From Pseudoalteromonas sp. S16_S37 (GTDB taxonomy: Bacteria > Pseudomonadota > Gammaproteobacteria > Enterobacterales > Alteromonadaceae), in NCBI RefSeq assembly GCF_014694405.1, contig NZ_JAAUWV010000050.1, forward strand, positions 1 to 33,122: a DNA stretch of 33,122 bases, given 5' to 3'. The translations under genes and the position numbers were made by a program. The notes beneath the pieces were generated by a model. That model saw only the letters and a list, made by a program, of their open reading frames with translations. It searched no databases and was not told where the DNA came from. The number at the start of each line of letters is the position of its first letter. Within the stretch, counting starts at the first letter, position 1. Positions 1 to 8,447 of the stretch are shown one piece after another.

Positions 1-57
1 CGGTTTTCTTTGACTAATTCGAGATGTGAAAATAAAGACATTGCGATAGATAAATAG

Positions 58-267
58 GAAAAATTAACGCTATTAGATCATAGATTTTCCTTGTTTACAA
101 AGTGTGATCCCGCCCTGCTCGTTTTTGCAGGCTACTGCGACCCAAGCGTTACATGGACAGATAATACGTCAGTGGAAATTAGCTGCACAACAACTGATGA
201 CTATATAAGATACAGCAACAATTTTGGTGTAGCAGTTCAATATAAGATTAAGCAAAATGTACACTGA
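58..267 (+). pseudogene. Orphan C-terminal-like reading frame, unrecognised
   Basis: An open frame of 69 codons runs from just after an in-frame TAG (55-57) to a TGA at 265-267. It has protein-like composition, with a segment reading ...GYCDPSVTWTDN... followed by EISCTTTDDYIRYSNN and ending VAVQYKIKQNVH. The only plausible in-frame start is a TTG at 91 without a convincing ribosome binding site, and all three forward frames are closed within the first 57 bases. It therefore looks like the 3' end of a degraded or frameshifted gene. The family is not recognised and chance is not excluded. Confidence 0.3.
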
Positions 268-325
268 GCTAAATTATCTTATCACCCACTGCTATTAACG
301 CTGTTACCTGTATTTTGAGCCGATT

Positions 326-688
326 ATGACAAATGCCGAAAAAATAGTTCAAACACAACTAGATGCATACAATAATAAAGATTTAGAAGGTTGGCTAAAC
401 ACCTACGCTGAAAATGCAACGCAATATTCAACAGATGGTGAGCTTTTAGCGTTTGGCCACGAGCAAATGGCGCGTAATATGCGTGTACGCTTTGCAGAGC
501 CTGATTTATACGCAAATTTAATAAATCGTATAGTGTGTGACAATGTCGTTATTGATCACGAATTGATCACCAGAAACTTCCCTGAGGGCAAGGGCACCAT
601 CGAAATGTTATGTATTTACCACATTGAAAATAATCTTATCCAAAAAGGGCAATTTAAGGTATTTAACAAACAAATTTTTACTGTATAA
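326..688 (+). CDS. SnoaL/NTF2-like family protein
   Basis: A 120-residue protein of the cone-shaped alpha+beta NTF2 fold (SnoaL, ketosteroid-isomerase-like). The N-terminal helix has the family pattern VQTQLDAYNNKDLEGWLNTY, followed by an acidic strand (YAENATQYSTDG) and a hydrophobic C-terminal sheet. Length is normal for a single-domain member. The family covers isomerases, hydrolases and small-ligand binders, so no substrate can be assigned. The start is the ATG at 326, which has only a weak ribosome binding site. The gene stands alone, followed by an imperfect hairpin at 709-770. A second SnoaL-like gene occurs at 12704. Confidence 0.8.
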   Translation: MTNAEKIVQTQLDAYNNKDLEGWLNTYAENATQYSTDGELLAFGHEQMARNMRVRFAEPDLYANLINRIVCDNVVIDHELITRNFPEGKGTIEMLCIYHIENNLIQKGQFKVFNKQIFTV

Positions 689-708
689 AAATCATCTTTT
701 GTATTTTG

Positions 709-770
709 AAAGCTAGGTTGGCTTGCGAGTAAATACTAAGCAAGCTGATTCACTTGCTTGAACCAGCTTT
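709..770. repeat. Imperfect nested hairpin after the SnoaL-like gene
   Basis: An outer arm AAAGCTaGGTT (709 onward) can pair with AACCAGCTTT (761-770). Inside it, AAGCAAG and CTTGCTT form a 7-bp stem around an 8-base loop. There is no T-run, so it is either a weak terminator of the upstream gene or a small repeat unit. Confidence 0.3.
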
Positions 771-815
771 AGAATATGCGTTAATAACGCAAACATACTT
801 ATGAAAAGGAATTGT

Positions 816-1247
816 ATGCAACAAGAATTAATACATATTGCACTGGTAGTGAACGATTACGATGAAGCAATTGCATTTTATACCAAAAAGCTAGGTTTTG
901 AGTTACTTGAAGATACCTATTTACCAGATGAAAACAAGCGCTGGGTTGTGATAGCCCCACCAGGCTCAAAAGGCGCAACCATTTTACTTGCCAGAGCCTC
1001 TAATGATGAGCAACGCCGATTTGTGGGTAACCAAAGTGGCGGTAGAGTGTTTTTGTTTTTACATACGCAAAACTTCGATAAAGACTATACAAATATGCTC
1101 AGTCAAGGTATCGAATTTGTGCGCAAACCCAGTAAACAAGATTACGGTACAGTTGCTGTTTTTAAAGACTTATACGGTAACTTATGGGATTTATTAGAAT
1201 TGAAGCCTGAGCATAGTATGGCGTCACGCCTAACAGCGATGCACTAA
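816..1247 (+). CDS. VOC superfamily (glyoxalase/bleomycin-resistance-like) protein
   Basis: A 143-residue vicinal-oxygen-chelate protein. It shows the family N-terminal beta-alpha-beta motif (LIHIALVVNDYDEAIAFYTK, then LGFELLEDT) with a potential metal-ligand His, and a second module ending in VFKDLYGNLWDLLE, where the final Glu is the usual last metal ligand. The ATG at 816 is preferred over the in-frame ATG at 801 because AAAAGGA (804-810) makes a good ribosome binding site five bases before it. Substrate is unknown; many such genes are annotated as glyoxalase-like. It is not obviously in an operon. Confidence 0.85.
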   Translation: MQQELIHIALVVNDYDEAIAFYTKKLGFELLEDTYLPDENKRWVVIAPPGSKGATILLARASNDEQRRFVGNQSGGRVFLFLHTQNFDKDYTNMLSQGIEFVRKPSKQDYGTVAVFKDLYGNLWDLLELKPEHSMASRLTAMH

Positions 1248-1326
1248 TAACCATGATATTTATCCGTGTTTAGTCGCTTAATTTAGTATTACACTGTTAA
1301 CTCCAATCACAAATAGAGCAAACGTC

Positions 1327-1800
1327 ATGATCGAACAAGGACAATCACTTCCTCAAGCAACACTCAGCGAGTTAACCTCTGAAGGTATGGTAAATCACCA
1401 AGTTAATGAGCTTTTCGCCAATAAAAAAGTCGTTCTTTTTGCCGTACCTGGCGCATTTACACCAACATGCTCAGAGTCACATTTACCAGGCTTTGTCGCA
1501 TTAGCTGACAAAATCAAAGCAAAAGGCGTTGATATGATAGCCTGCGTATCAGTAAATGATGCTTTTGTTATGAAAGCTTGGGGCGAGTCACAAAACGCCT
1601 CAGAACTAAAAATGCTAGCTGATGGCGATGCAAGTTTTACGCGTGCAATAGGTCTTGATATGGATACGCAAGCATTTGGCGGTATACGTTCACAGCGCTA
1701 TGCAATGATAATTGAAAACGGTGTTGTAACCACACTTAACGTTGAAGCACCAAAGCAGTTTGAGCTGAGTAAAGCTGAGACTATTTTAGAGCTTCTTTAA
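1327..1800 (+). CDS. Prx5/AhpE-like peroxiredoxin
   Basis: A 157-residue thiol peroxidase that would reduce H2O2 and organic hydroperoxides in the cytoplasm. The active-site stretch VPGAFTPTCSESHLPGF places the peroxidatic Cys at residue 48, with Thr45 as the usual active-site threonine; another Cys lies in MIACVSVNDAF. Length and motif fit the Prx5 subfamily (human PRDX5-like) that uses glutathione or glutaredoxin. No fused glutaredoxin domain is present, unlike the Haemophilus-type Prx5-Grx fusion. The ATG at 1327 closely follows an AGAGCAAACGTC leader. It is probably monocistronic, with a hairpin just downstream. Confidence 0.93.
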   Translation: MIEQGQSLPQATLSELTSEGMVNHQVNELFANKKVVLFAVPGAFTPTCSESHLPGFVALADKIKAKGVDMIACVSVNDAFVMKAWGESQNASELKMLADGDASFTRAIGLDMDTQAFGGIRSQRYAMIIENGVVTTLNVEAPKQFELSKAETILELL

Positions 1801-1810
1801 CTCTCTCTTT

Positions 1811-1837
1811 AGGAGTTGGTGTTAATACCCAGCTCCT
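1811..1837 (+). terminator. Hairpin after the peroxiredoxin gene
   Basis: AGGAGTTGG (1811-1819) pairs with CCAGCTCCT (1829-1837) in a 9-bp stem with one G-U pair and a 9-base loop. No T-tract follows, so termination is uncertain. Its 5' arm resembles a ribosome binding site, but the desaturase start lies further down. Confidence 0.45.
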
Positions 1838-1860
1838 ACATCAAATTAATACCTTCTGAC

Positions 1861-2850
1861 ATGACTACAGCGACTACACGTAATAATATCCAGCACATCG
1901 TTAACGAAATAAAACTACAAGAACGCCTGATAAGACAGCGGTATACATTTTTAAAATATCAAAACCAAATAAGTATACTGATCTTGTTGCTTAGCTTTAT
2001 CGGTATGGTAGGTATTGGCACCTTGTACGTACTTGAACAAGTGCCAGCATTCACGTGTATTGTTATCGCAGCCATTTTCGCTTCAATATCTCATGAACTT
2101 GAACATGACCTTATCCACAAACAATATTTTAAGACGAATACTTTTGCCCACAATACAATGTTGCTCATTGTATGGCTAATGCGCCCCAATACCATCAACC
2201 CCTGGTATCGTAGGCGTATCCATTTACATCATCATAAAACATCTGGCTCTTCACAAGATATCGAAGAGCGCTTGGTTGGCAACGGCATTAAAAACCCACT
2301 TATCAGAGCCATTGTTATTGCCGATGGGCTACTTGGGTTGTTGCTCATGCAAAAGCGCTATAGGAAAGAGGTTAATGGCTTCAGGTTTTTCGCGTTATTT
2401 AATGCGGGGTTTCCGATTACCACCTGCTACTTTGCGATACTCTACAGTGCATTGCTATATCATAGTGTTAATTTAATCGAAGGTAATACCTTGGCTTGGC
2501 CCCTGTGGCTTGTCGCCACTATGGATTGGGTCGACATGTTAATGGTCGTGCTGATATTGCCTAACGTTTTACGTTCTATTTGCCTTAACTTTGTCACCTC
2601 TTCAATGCACTATTATGGCGGTGTCAGCAATTTACTAGAGCAAACCCACGTGCTTAATCATTGGCTAATGACGCCTTTTCAGCTATTTTGCTTTAATTTC
2701 GGGGCAACACACTCAATTCATCACTTCGTGCCAAACCAACCCTTTTATATTCGCCAGCTAATCGCTGCTAAAGTTTTACCAGTAATGAAACGCCATGGCG
2801 TCAATTTTAATGACTTTAAAAGTTTGAAAAACGCAAACTTGTATACCTAA
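1861..2850 (+). CDS. Membrane fatty acid desaturase family protein
   Basis: A 329-residue integral membrane di-iron enzyme. It has the three histidine boxes of the membrane desaturase/hydroxylase superfamily: HELEH in ISHELEHDLIH, HLHHH in RIHLHHHKTSG, and HSIHH near the C terminus (GATHSIHHFVP). Hydrophobic segments surround the boxes. It probably introduces a double bond or hydroxyl into an acyl chain or related lipid using O2; regioselectivity cannot be read from sequence. The ATG at 1861 (MTTATTRNN) is chosen over a TTG at 1816 and GTG at 1819 because those lie inside the hairpin of the preceding gene. A bidirectional terminator follows. Confidence 0.85.
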   Translation: MTTATTRNNIQHIVNEIKLQERLIRQRYTFLKYQNQISILILLLSFIGMVGIGTLYVLEQVPAFTCIVIAAIFASISHELEHDLIHKQYFKTNTFAHNTMLLIVWLMRPNTINPWYRRRIHLHHHKTSGSSQDIEERLVGNGIKNPLIRAIVIADGLLGLLLMQKRYRKEVNGFRFFALFNAGFPITTCYFAILYSALLYHSVNLIEGNTLAWPLWLVATMDWVDMLMVVLILPNVLRSICLNFVTSSMHYYGGVSNLLEQTHVLNHWLMTPFQLFCFNFGATHSIHHFVPNQPFYIRQLIAAKVLPVMKRHGVNFNDFKSLKNANLYT

Positions 2851-2884
2851 TGCCCGTTTAAAAGACATTGAGTGCTAAAAGTAA

Positions 2885-2909
2885 AAAGCCACCTTGAGTT
2901 GGTGGCTTT
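2885..2909. terminator. Bidirectional terminator between desaturase and RND operon
   Basis: AAAGCCACC (2885-2893) and GGTGGCTTT (2901-2909) form a perfect 9-bp stem with a 7-base loop. Read on the minus strand it continues into a T-rich tract (TTTTTACTTTT), so it best serves the RND operon. It sits between convergent genes. Confidence 0.75.
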
Positions 2910-2928
2910 GCTATCTTTAGCAGTATGC

Positions 2929-5900
2929 TTATTTTGGTTGCTTGATACCAAAGAGTATACAATACATCACAGGTACAAAAATAAGCGTTAGAATGGTGGC
3001 AAAACCCAAACCAAACATGATGGTTACCGCCATCGACTTGAAAAAGACGTCAAATAACAAGGGGATCATACCCAGTATGGTTGTGATCGCTGCCATCGAC
3101 ACTGGACGAACACGACTCACTCCTGAATCAAACACCGCTTGGTAAGGCGCTTTACCTTGAGCAAGTTCAAGGTTTATTTGGTCAATTAGTACGATACCGT
3201 TTTTGATTAACATACCTGATAAGCTCAAAAGACCAAGCAACGCCATAAAGCTAAATGGTGCGTTTAATGCCACTAAACCTGCAGTTACACCAATAATAGC
3301 CAGCGGTACCGTTGACCAAATTACCAAAGGCTGTTTTATTGAGTTGAACAACAAAACCGTGATCATAAACATCGCTAAATAGCCAACAGGAAGTGAGCCA
3401 AATATCGCTTTTTGCGCCTTAGAAGAAGACTCAAATTCGCCACCCCATTCCATTTCATAGCCATGAGGTAATTCAATGGCTTCAATTTCACCACGTACAC
3501 GTGCGAATAGCTTTGCTGGTGTCTCATCACCAATCACATCATGATCTGCCATCACGGTAATAGTGCGTTTACGGTCACGGCGCATGATCAACGGGTCTTC
3601 CCACATGACTTTGAAATCATCAACAACTTGGGTAATGGGTACATACACCCCCAACACAGGGCTAAATATTTGTAGATCGCTCAAGTTTTCAACGTTTTTG
3701 CGTTCCTCTTCAGGCGAGCGCGCCACAATTGGTAGTAGCTGTGTACCATCTCTGTATAGGCCAATTTTATTGCCAGATACGCTGGTAAGCAGCAATTGGT
3801 CGACATCGCTTTTGCTGATCCCCAAACGGCGGGCCTTTTGCTCGTTAAACTCAGGGCGAAGAACCTTGGTACGCTGACGCCAATTATCTTTGATGTTAAA
3901 AGCCCCTGCGTCTTTTGCAAGCACCTCTTTAGCTTCAGCTGCCAGTTGACGCAACACCACAGGATCAGGGCCAGAAAAGCGTGCCTCTATTTTGGCATCC
4001 GTTGAGGGGCCAATTTCCATCCGCTTGATTTTCAGCTCGCCCGACAACACGTTGTCTTTTTCAAACTGTCTGAGCTTCGCTATCATCTCTTTTACAGCTT
4101 CACGGTCGGTTACCCGAACAATCAACTGACCATACGCGGCATATTGCTTTTCAGGAGCATAAGTTAGCATAAACCTAGGCGCTCCTTGGCCTATTGTAGT
4201 GGTGACTTCTTCAACTAATGGCTGAGACTTTAAGAAGCTTTCTATCGTCGCCAAATTGTCCGCTGTACTGCGTATATCAGCCCCCTGATAATGCCAATAA
4301 TCTACATAAAACATTGGCGTGTTGGATGCGGGGAAAAATGACTGTTTAACTGACTTAAAGCCAACAATCGAAGACACCAATAACACCAACATGACACCGA
4401 CCGTCACTGCACGATGTGTTAGTGAAAATGACAGTATCGCTTTATAAACGTTAAATATAACGCCTTTATACGGGTCGTCCGAATCCGTTGACGAAGACTG
4501 CTTAGGCGCTCTAAATAACATGTCAGCAAAAAATGGCGTCAGTGTTATTGCCGTCACCCAACTTAATAATAACGAGATAAGTAACACCCAGAATAAAGAG
4601 CCTGCAAATTCACCGCTGGCATCACTACTTAGGCCTATCGGCGCAAATGCCGTGATACCAATCACTGTCGCGCCGAGCAACGGCCACTTAGTTTGCTCAA
4701 CAATGTTAACCGCCGCTTGAAGTTTACTTTGACCTCGCTTTAAGTTTATTAAGATGCCTTCAGTGACCACAATGGCATTGTCCACCAGCATCCCCAAAGC
4801 TATGATCAATGCACCCAGTGAGATGCGTTGTAAGTCAATGGCAAATATTTTCATGAAAATAAATGTGCCTAATACCGTTAACAACAAAACAGCACCAATT
4901 AACAGCCCGCTTTTTACTCCCATAAATACAAGCAAGACAACAATAACAATCGCCACTGCCTCTAATAGGCTCACGATAAAGCCATCAACCGACTTTTCGA
5001 CTTCATTTGGTTGGTGGTAGACGGTGTTGATCTCCATACCATGAGGCCGTTGATATTCTAGCGAATCAAGGTGTCTATTAATGGCCTTACCAATATCGAC
5101 GACGTTTACACCAGAGCTAAATGATACACCGATTAATAACGCTCGTTGTTGATTATAACGCGTAATGTGGTTTGGAATTTCGGCATATTCACGACTGACT
5201 TTTGCAACATCGCCAAGATAAATAAGCTCTTTGGCACCGGCTTTAGAGATCAATAGGTGCTCTAGTTCTTTCACATCTTGAAATTCACCAGTAGGGTGCA
5301 AACGTATCGATTCGTCGCCAACGCGGATTTTACCAGCATTCGAAACACTGTTTTGTGATTGCAAAAGGCTAAATATATACGATGGCGCTATGCCTAGTTG
5401 CGACAGTTTTTGTGTTGAGATCTCAACGATAACTTGCGCCTGTTGTTCACCGGCAACGGTTACTTTGCTTACACCGTCAACAAGCACTAATTCGCGCTTT
5501 AAGTAATCAACATAGTCTTTTAATTCATCATATGAATAACCTTCACCGGTTACGGCATACATAACGCCATATACATCCGCAAAGTCATCGATGACCTTCG
5601 GCGTGTAAACGCCCGGTGGCAGACTCGGTTTAAGGTCGCTTATCTTACGGCGTAGTTCATCCCAAATCTGGCGTAAGTCTTGTTTTCGGTACTTGCTTTT
5701 CATTTCTACCGTAATCTGCGATTTACCTGCAGAAGAGATTGAAGTGACATAATCTACATACGGAAGCTGCTGTATGGCATTTTCAATAACAAATGTAACT
5801 TCTTCTTCTACTTGCTGTGGAGATGCGCCGGGGTAGAGCGTCACTACCATCGCTTTTTTGAGTGTAAACTCAGGGTCTTCAAACTGTCCTAAGCCAAAAT

Positions 5901-5985
5901 AAGACACCGTTCCTGCTAAAAGAAGCAGTAGGGCAAACATCCAGCTGATGACTCTATTTTCAATTGACCATTTAGCTAGACTCAT
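2929..5985 (-). CDS. RND efflux transporter, inner-membrane permease (AcrB/HAE1-like)
   Basis: A 1018-residue proton-driven multidrug-type efflux pump. The N terminus is typical (WSIENRVISWMFALLLLLAGTVS, transmembrane helix 1), followed by a large periplasmic loop, a hydrophobic block with GALIIALGMLVDNAIVVTEG (transmembrane helix 4), a second periplasmic loop and a C-terminal membrane block. The helix 4 motif has Asp followed by Asn where AcrB has the Asp407-Asp408 pair, as in several RND subfamilies. It starts two bases after the adaptor stop, so the two are co-translated. No outer-membrane TolC partner is encoded here, so it would use one from elsewhere. Substrate is unknown. The divergent LysR gene is the likely regulator. 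Confidence 0.95.
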   Translation of the reverse strand: MSLAKWSIENRVISWMFALLLLLAGTVSYFGLGQFEDPEFTLKKAMVVTLYPGASPQQVEEEVTFVIENAIQQLPYVDYVTSISSAGKSQITVEMKSKYRKQDLRQIWDELRRKISDLKPSLPPGVYTPKVIDDFADVYGVMYAVTGEGYSYDELKDYVDYLKRELVLVDGVSKVTVAGEQQAQVIVEISTQKLSQLGIAPSYIFSLLQSQNSVSNAGKIRVGDESIRLHPTGEFQDVKELEHLLISKAGAKELIYLGDVAKVSREYAEIPNHITRYNQQRALLIGVSFSSGVNVVDIGKAINRHLDSLEYQRPHGMEINTVYHQPNEVEKSVDGFIVSLLEAVAIVIVVLLVFMGVKSGLLIGAVLLLTVLGTFIFMKIFAIDLQRISLGALIIALGMLVDNAIVVTEGILINLKRGQSKLQAAVNIVEQTKWPLLGATVIGITAFAPIGLSSDASGEFAGSLFWVLLISLLLSWVTAITLTPFFADMLFRAPKQSSSTDSDDPYKGVIFNVYKAILSFSLTHRAVTVGVMLVLLVSSIVGFKSVKQSFFPASNTPMFYVDYWHYQGADIRSTADNLATIESFLKSQPLVEEVTTTIGQGAPRFMLTYAPEKQYAAYGQLIVRVTDREAVKEMIAKLRQFEKDNVLSGELKIKRMEIGPSTDAKIEARFSGPDPVVLRQLAAEAKEVLAKDAGAFNIKDNWRQRTKVLRPEFNEQKARRLGISKSDVDQLLLTSVSGNKIGLYRDGTQLLPIVARSPEEERKNVENLSDLQIFSPVLGVYVPITQVVDDFKVMWEDPLIMRRDRKRTITVMADHDVIGDETPAKLFARVRGEIEAIELPHGYEMEWGGEFESSSKAQKAIFGSLPVGYLAMFMITVLLFNSIKQPLVIWSTVPLAIIGVTAGLVALNAPFSFMALLGLLSLSGMLIKNGIVLIDQINLELAQGKAPYQAVFDSGVSRVRPVSMAAITTILGMIPLLFDVFFKSMAVTIMFGLGFATILTLIFVPVMYCILFGIKQPK

Positions 5986-5987
5986 AA

Positions 5988-7067
5988 TTAAAGCCCTCGC
6001 TCCTTAGTCCAAGGTCTAACCTTCAAACCTTCTTCTAAGTGATGTACTCCAGCGCCAACGATGATTTCACCGCCGTTTAGCCCAGCAGTTATCTCTATGC
6101 TTTGATCATGCATTTTGCCAACGGATATCGCTCGCTTACTCAGGGTTTGGGTTTGTTCATCAAACACCCATACAAATGCATTGTCATCTAACGGTTGGGT
6201 GCGCTCAGAAAACACCGCCGAAATTGGCACATATAATTTTTTCTTTGCCGTGTGCATCACTTTACTGCGGTCGATGTAAACATGACCAGTCATACCCGCA
6301 AGCAGGTTAAAGTCTTTTGGGATAGGCAAGGTAAACACGACTTTGTAGCTTAAAGTAGCAGGGTCGGCCTGCGTGTCCCACTCCTTTATAGATAGCTCAT
6401 ATGATTTATCTGGGTAGCCATCAAACACCACGCGAGGATGATAGTCTAAGTCCTTATCTACACGCGCTACGAGTTTTTCTGGTACTTGAATAACAACATC
6501 CATCATGTCTCTTGTTTCTAAGCGCAAAATATTTTGCTTAGCGACTACGTTTTCGTAGTTTTTGACAAACACCTTAGCGATAGTGCCGCTAAACGGTGCT
6601 CTAAGTTCGCTGTTTTGTAGATTGGTTTTCGCTATTTTTAACGCGGACTCTGCGACTTGCTTATTCGCAAGCGCCTGATCATATTCAGCCTTGCTGGCGA
6701 TGGATTTATTAAATAGTGACTCTACGCGGGCCAGTTGAGATGAAGCCAGTTCATATTGCGCCTTGCGCTGCTCTAGCTGCAATTCAAAGTCTTCTGGGTC
6801 TAACTTCGCAAGTAACTGTCCTTGGGTGACTTCTTGCCCAGCCAGTACCGGAAACTCCATCAACTCACCGTTAACCCTAAACGCCAAGTACGATCCTTGG
6901 TTAGCAACAACTTCAGCCGGAAAGCTTCTGATGTCACTTTGTTCACTGTTTGCAACTGTTACTAGCTTAACCGGTCTAATTACGTCAGTTTGACTCTGTG
7001 GTTGCGTATTGTCTTGGCAACCCAACAGCAGTGTTAGCACCGTTACTATCGCAGCGATTTTATACAT
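5988..7067 (-). CDS. RND efflux periplasmic adaptor (membrane fusion lipoprotein)
   Basis: A 359-residue periplasmic adaptor that would bridge the RND pump and an outer-membrane channel. It begins with a lipoprotein signal whose lipobox LLLGC puts the lipidated Cys at residue 17. Then come the lipoyl/barrel-sandwich halves (FPVLAGQEVTQGQLLAKLDP and later NSELRAPFSGTIAKVFVKN) flanking an alpha-helical hairpin (QLEQRKAQYELASSQLARVESLF), and a beta-barrel and membrane-proximal domain. It is the first gene of the two-gene efflux operon and shares a roughly 100-bp AT-rich divergent promoter region with the LysR gene. Confidence 0.94.
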   Translation of the reverse strand: MYKIAAIVTVLTLLLGCQDNTQPQSQTDVIRPVKLVTVANSEQSDIRSFPAEVVANQGSYLAFRVNGELMEFPVLAGQEVTQGQLLAKLDPEDFELQLEQRKAQYELASSQLARVESLFNKSIASKAEYDQALANKQVAESALKIAKTNLQNSELRAPFSGTIAKVFVKNYENVVAKQNILRLETRDMMDVVIQVPEKLVARVDKDLDYHPRVVFDGYPDKSYELSIKEWDTQADPATLSYKVVFTLPIPKDFNLLAGMTGHVYIDRSKVMHTAKKKLYVPISAVFSERTQPLDDNAFVWVFDEQTQTLSKRAISVGKMHDQSIEITAGLNGGEIIVGAGVHHLEEGLKVRPWTKERGL

Positions 7068-7173
7068 GTAATAACTCCATCTACGTTATTGATGAAAAAC
7101 TTGTGCTGCAGAGTATAAAAAATCCATATAAAATAAAAATTATATAATATTAGAATCATCATAAATTTTAATT

Positions 7174-8073
7174 ATGAAAATTTCAGACCTTGAAATACTT
7201 CATGCGGTTGCAAAAACCAATAGCCTAAGTGAAGCGGCGCAACAGTTGTATAAAACGCAACCCGCCATTACTCAAGCACTTAAAAGACTTGAAGAGCAAC
7301 TCGGCTTTACTATAGTAAACCGCAACAATTATCGCGTAACACTGACTGAAAAAGGTCGACGATTTTGTGATGAATCAGCTAAGTTATTGGTATTTCGTGA
7401 TGACTTACAGATTTTAGCTAAAGAGTTTTCCCTCGGTAATGAAGCTAGGTTCAATATTTGTTATGAGCCACTGTGTTACCAGGCAAAATACAACGCGGTG
7501 ATCAGTGATGTTTTTAAACAATTTCCTCATACCGAAATCGCCATCACCAGTGGTAAACGTTTTGTCGCGTTGGAACAAGTGAACAACGCCGATGCCGATT
7601 TAGGGATTGGTCCTTGGTTTGATCTCTTCCATGCAACGGGTGACTTAGAATCCATTGCCATCGGAGAGATCCGACTAGGGCTTGTAGCCAAAAAAGACTT
7701 ATTGCCAACGCAACTCCATTATGAACAACTTGCCAATTACCCTTGCCTTGCCATGTTTGAAAGTGGCTTTAATTTTGACAGCGAACGTCTTGCCTACGCC
7801 AGAGGCGCTGGCATGATGAAACTAGACGATATTGCGTCGATTAAGTCATTTTTGCTTACTGGGACTGGGTTTGCCATGATAAGCCTTAGCCATTGCCAAG
7901 CAGAACTTGATGCTGGGCTGTTGGAGCAAATAACCATCATGGATAGACAAAGCACTTTTACCGCCAAAATTCATGCTTTTCGAAAACAAGCCCGACATCA
8001 CGGTCCTGTTGCGCGCGCAATTTGGCAAAAATTTCAGCAAATAGGTGCGCAATATGCAAAACAAAAATACTAG
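7174..8073 (+). CDS. LysR-family transcriptional regulator, divergent to efflux operon
   Basis: A 299-residue regulator. The N-terminal winged helix-turn-helix is classic (LEILHAVAKTNSLSEAAQQL, then KTQPAITQALKRLEEQLG), followed by a linker helix and a two-lobe ligand-binding domain (FNICYEPLCYQAKYNAVISD onward). It is transcribed away from the RND pair, the usual arrangement for a LysR regulator controlling its neighbour. The intergenic region (7068-7173) is very AT-rich with palindromic ATTATATAAT-type elements, but an operator cannot be defined by eye. Its last 20 bases overlap the Atl gene, implying co-transcription. Confidence 0.93.
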   Translation: MKISDLEILHAVAKTNSLSEAAQQLYKTQPAITQALKRLEEQLGFTIVNRNNYRVTLTEKGRRFCDESAKLLVFRDDLQILAKEFSLGNEARFNICYEPLCYQAKYNAVISDVFKQFPHTEIAITSGKRFVALEQVNNADADLGIGPWFDLFHATGDLESIAIGEIRLGLVAKKDLLPTQLHYEQLANYPCLAMFESGFNFDSERLAYARGAGMMKLDDIASIKSFLLTGTGFAMISLSHCQAELDAGLLEQITIMDRQSTFTAKIHAFRKQARHHGPVARAIWQKFQQIGAQYAKQKY

Positions 8074-8389
8074 TATTGACGAAGAGTTTAAAGCTCGTAT
8101 CTACACCTTGATTGGTTCAATCCCAAAAGGTAATGTGGCCGCATACGGGCAACTTGCAAAATTGGCTGGGTTCCAAAATCAATCAAGAGCAGTAGGCAGG
8201 TTGTTAAAAAACTTACCCGCTGGGAGCACTTTACCCTGGCACCGCGTGATCAATAGCCAAGGTAAAATTTCCTTTCCCGTAGGCAGTGAAAAATATCAAC
8301 AGCAACGAATATTACTTGAGGAGGAAGGCATAACGTTTAGAAACGATAAAATCAGTTTAAAAACTTACCAATGGCTGTGTAGCGATTGA
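8054..8389 (+). CDS. Alkyltransferase-like protein (Atl, YbaZ-type)
   Basis: A 111-residue protein equal to the DNA-binding domain of O6-methylguanine-DNA methyltransferase. It has the helix-turn-helix and arginine-finger region (VAAYGQLAKLAGFQNQSRAVGRLL), but the catalytic PCHR is replaced by PWHR (Trp62 at the Cys position). That is the hallmark of Atl proteins, which bind O6-alkylguanine, flip it out and, in studied cases, hand it to nucleotide excision repair instead of demethylating it. The ATG at 8054 is chosen over a GTG at 8045 because AGGTG (8043-8047) gives it a good ribosome binding site. It overlaps the LysR gene by 20 bases. Confidence 0.93.
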   Translation: MQNKNTSIDEEFKARIYTLIGSIPKGNVAAYGQLAKLAGFQNQSRAVGRLLKNLPAGSTLPWHRVINSQGKISFPVGSEKYQQQRILLEEEGITFRNDKISLKTYQWLCSD

Positions 8390-8416
8390 TCGTAAATTAA
8401 TTACAGCACGTACGTA
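8387..8416 (+). promoter_or_regulatory. Weak ECF-type promoter candidate before the LON-domain gene
   Basis: TGATCG (8387-8392) followed after 18 bases by TACGTA (8411-8416) loosely resembles the sigma/ChrR promoter at 9021-9050 and has the same spacing, 31 bases before the LON-domain start. The -35 has one mismatch and overlaps the end of the Atl gene, so chance is quite possible. Confidence 0.25.
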
Positions 8417-8447
8417 ACTACATATTTTCATTGACCTGTGGGTGACT

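Noticed and set aside
105..134. TGATCC near the left edge
   Set aside because: No TA-rich -10 at the right spacing (AGGCTA) and no gene closely downstream.
8045..8053. GTG start for the Atl gene
   Set aside because: The ribosome binding site AGGTG overlaps this GTG and is correctly spaced for the ATG at 8054 instead.
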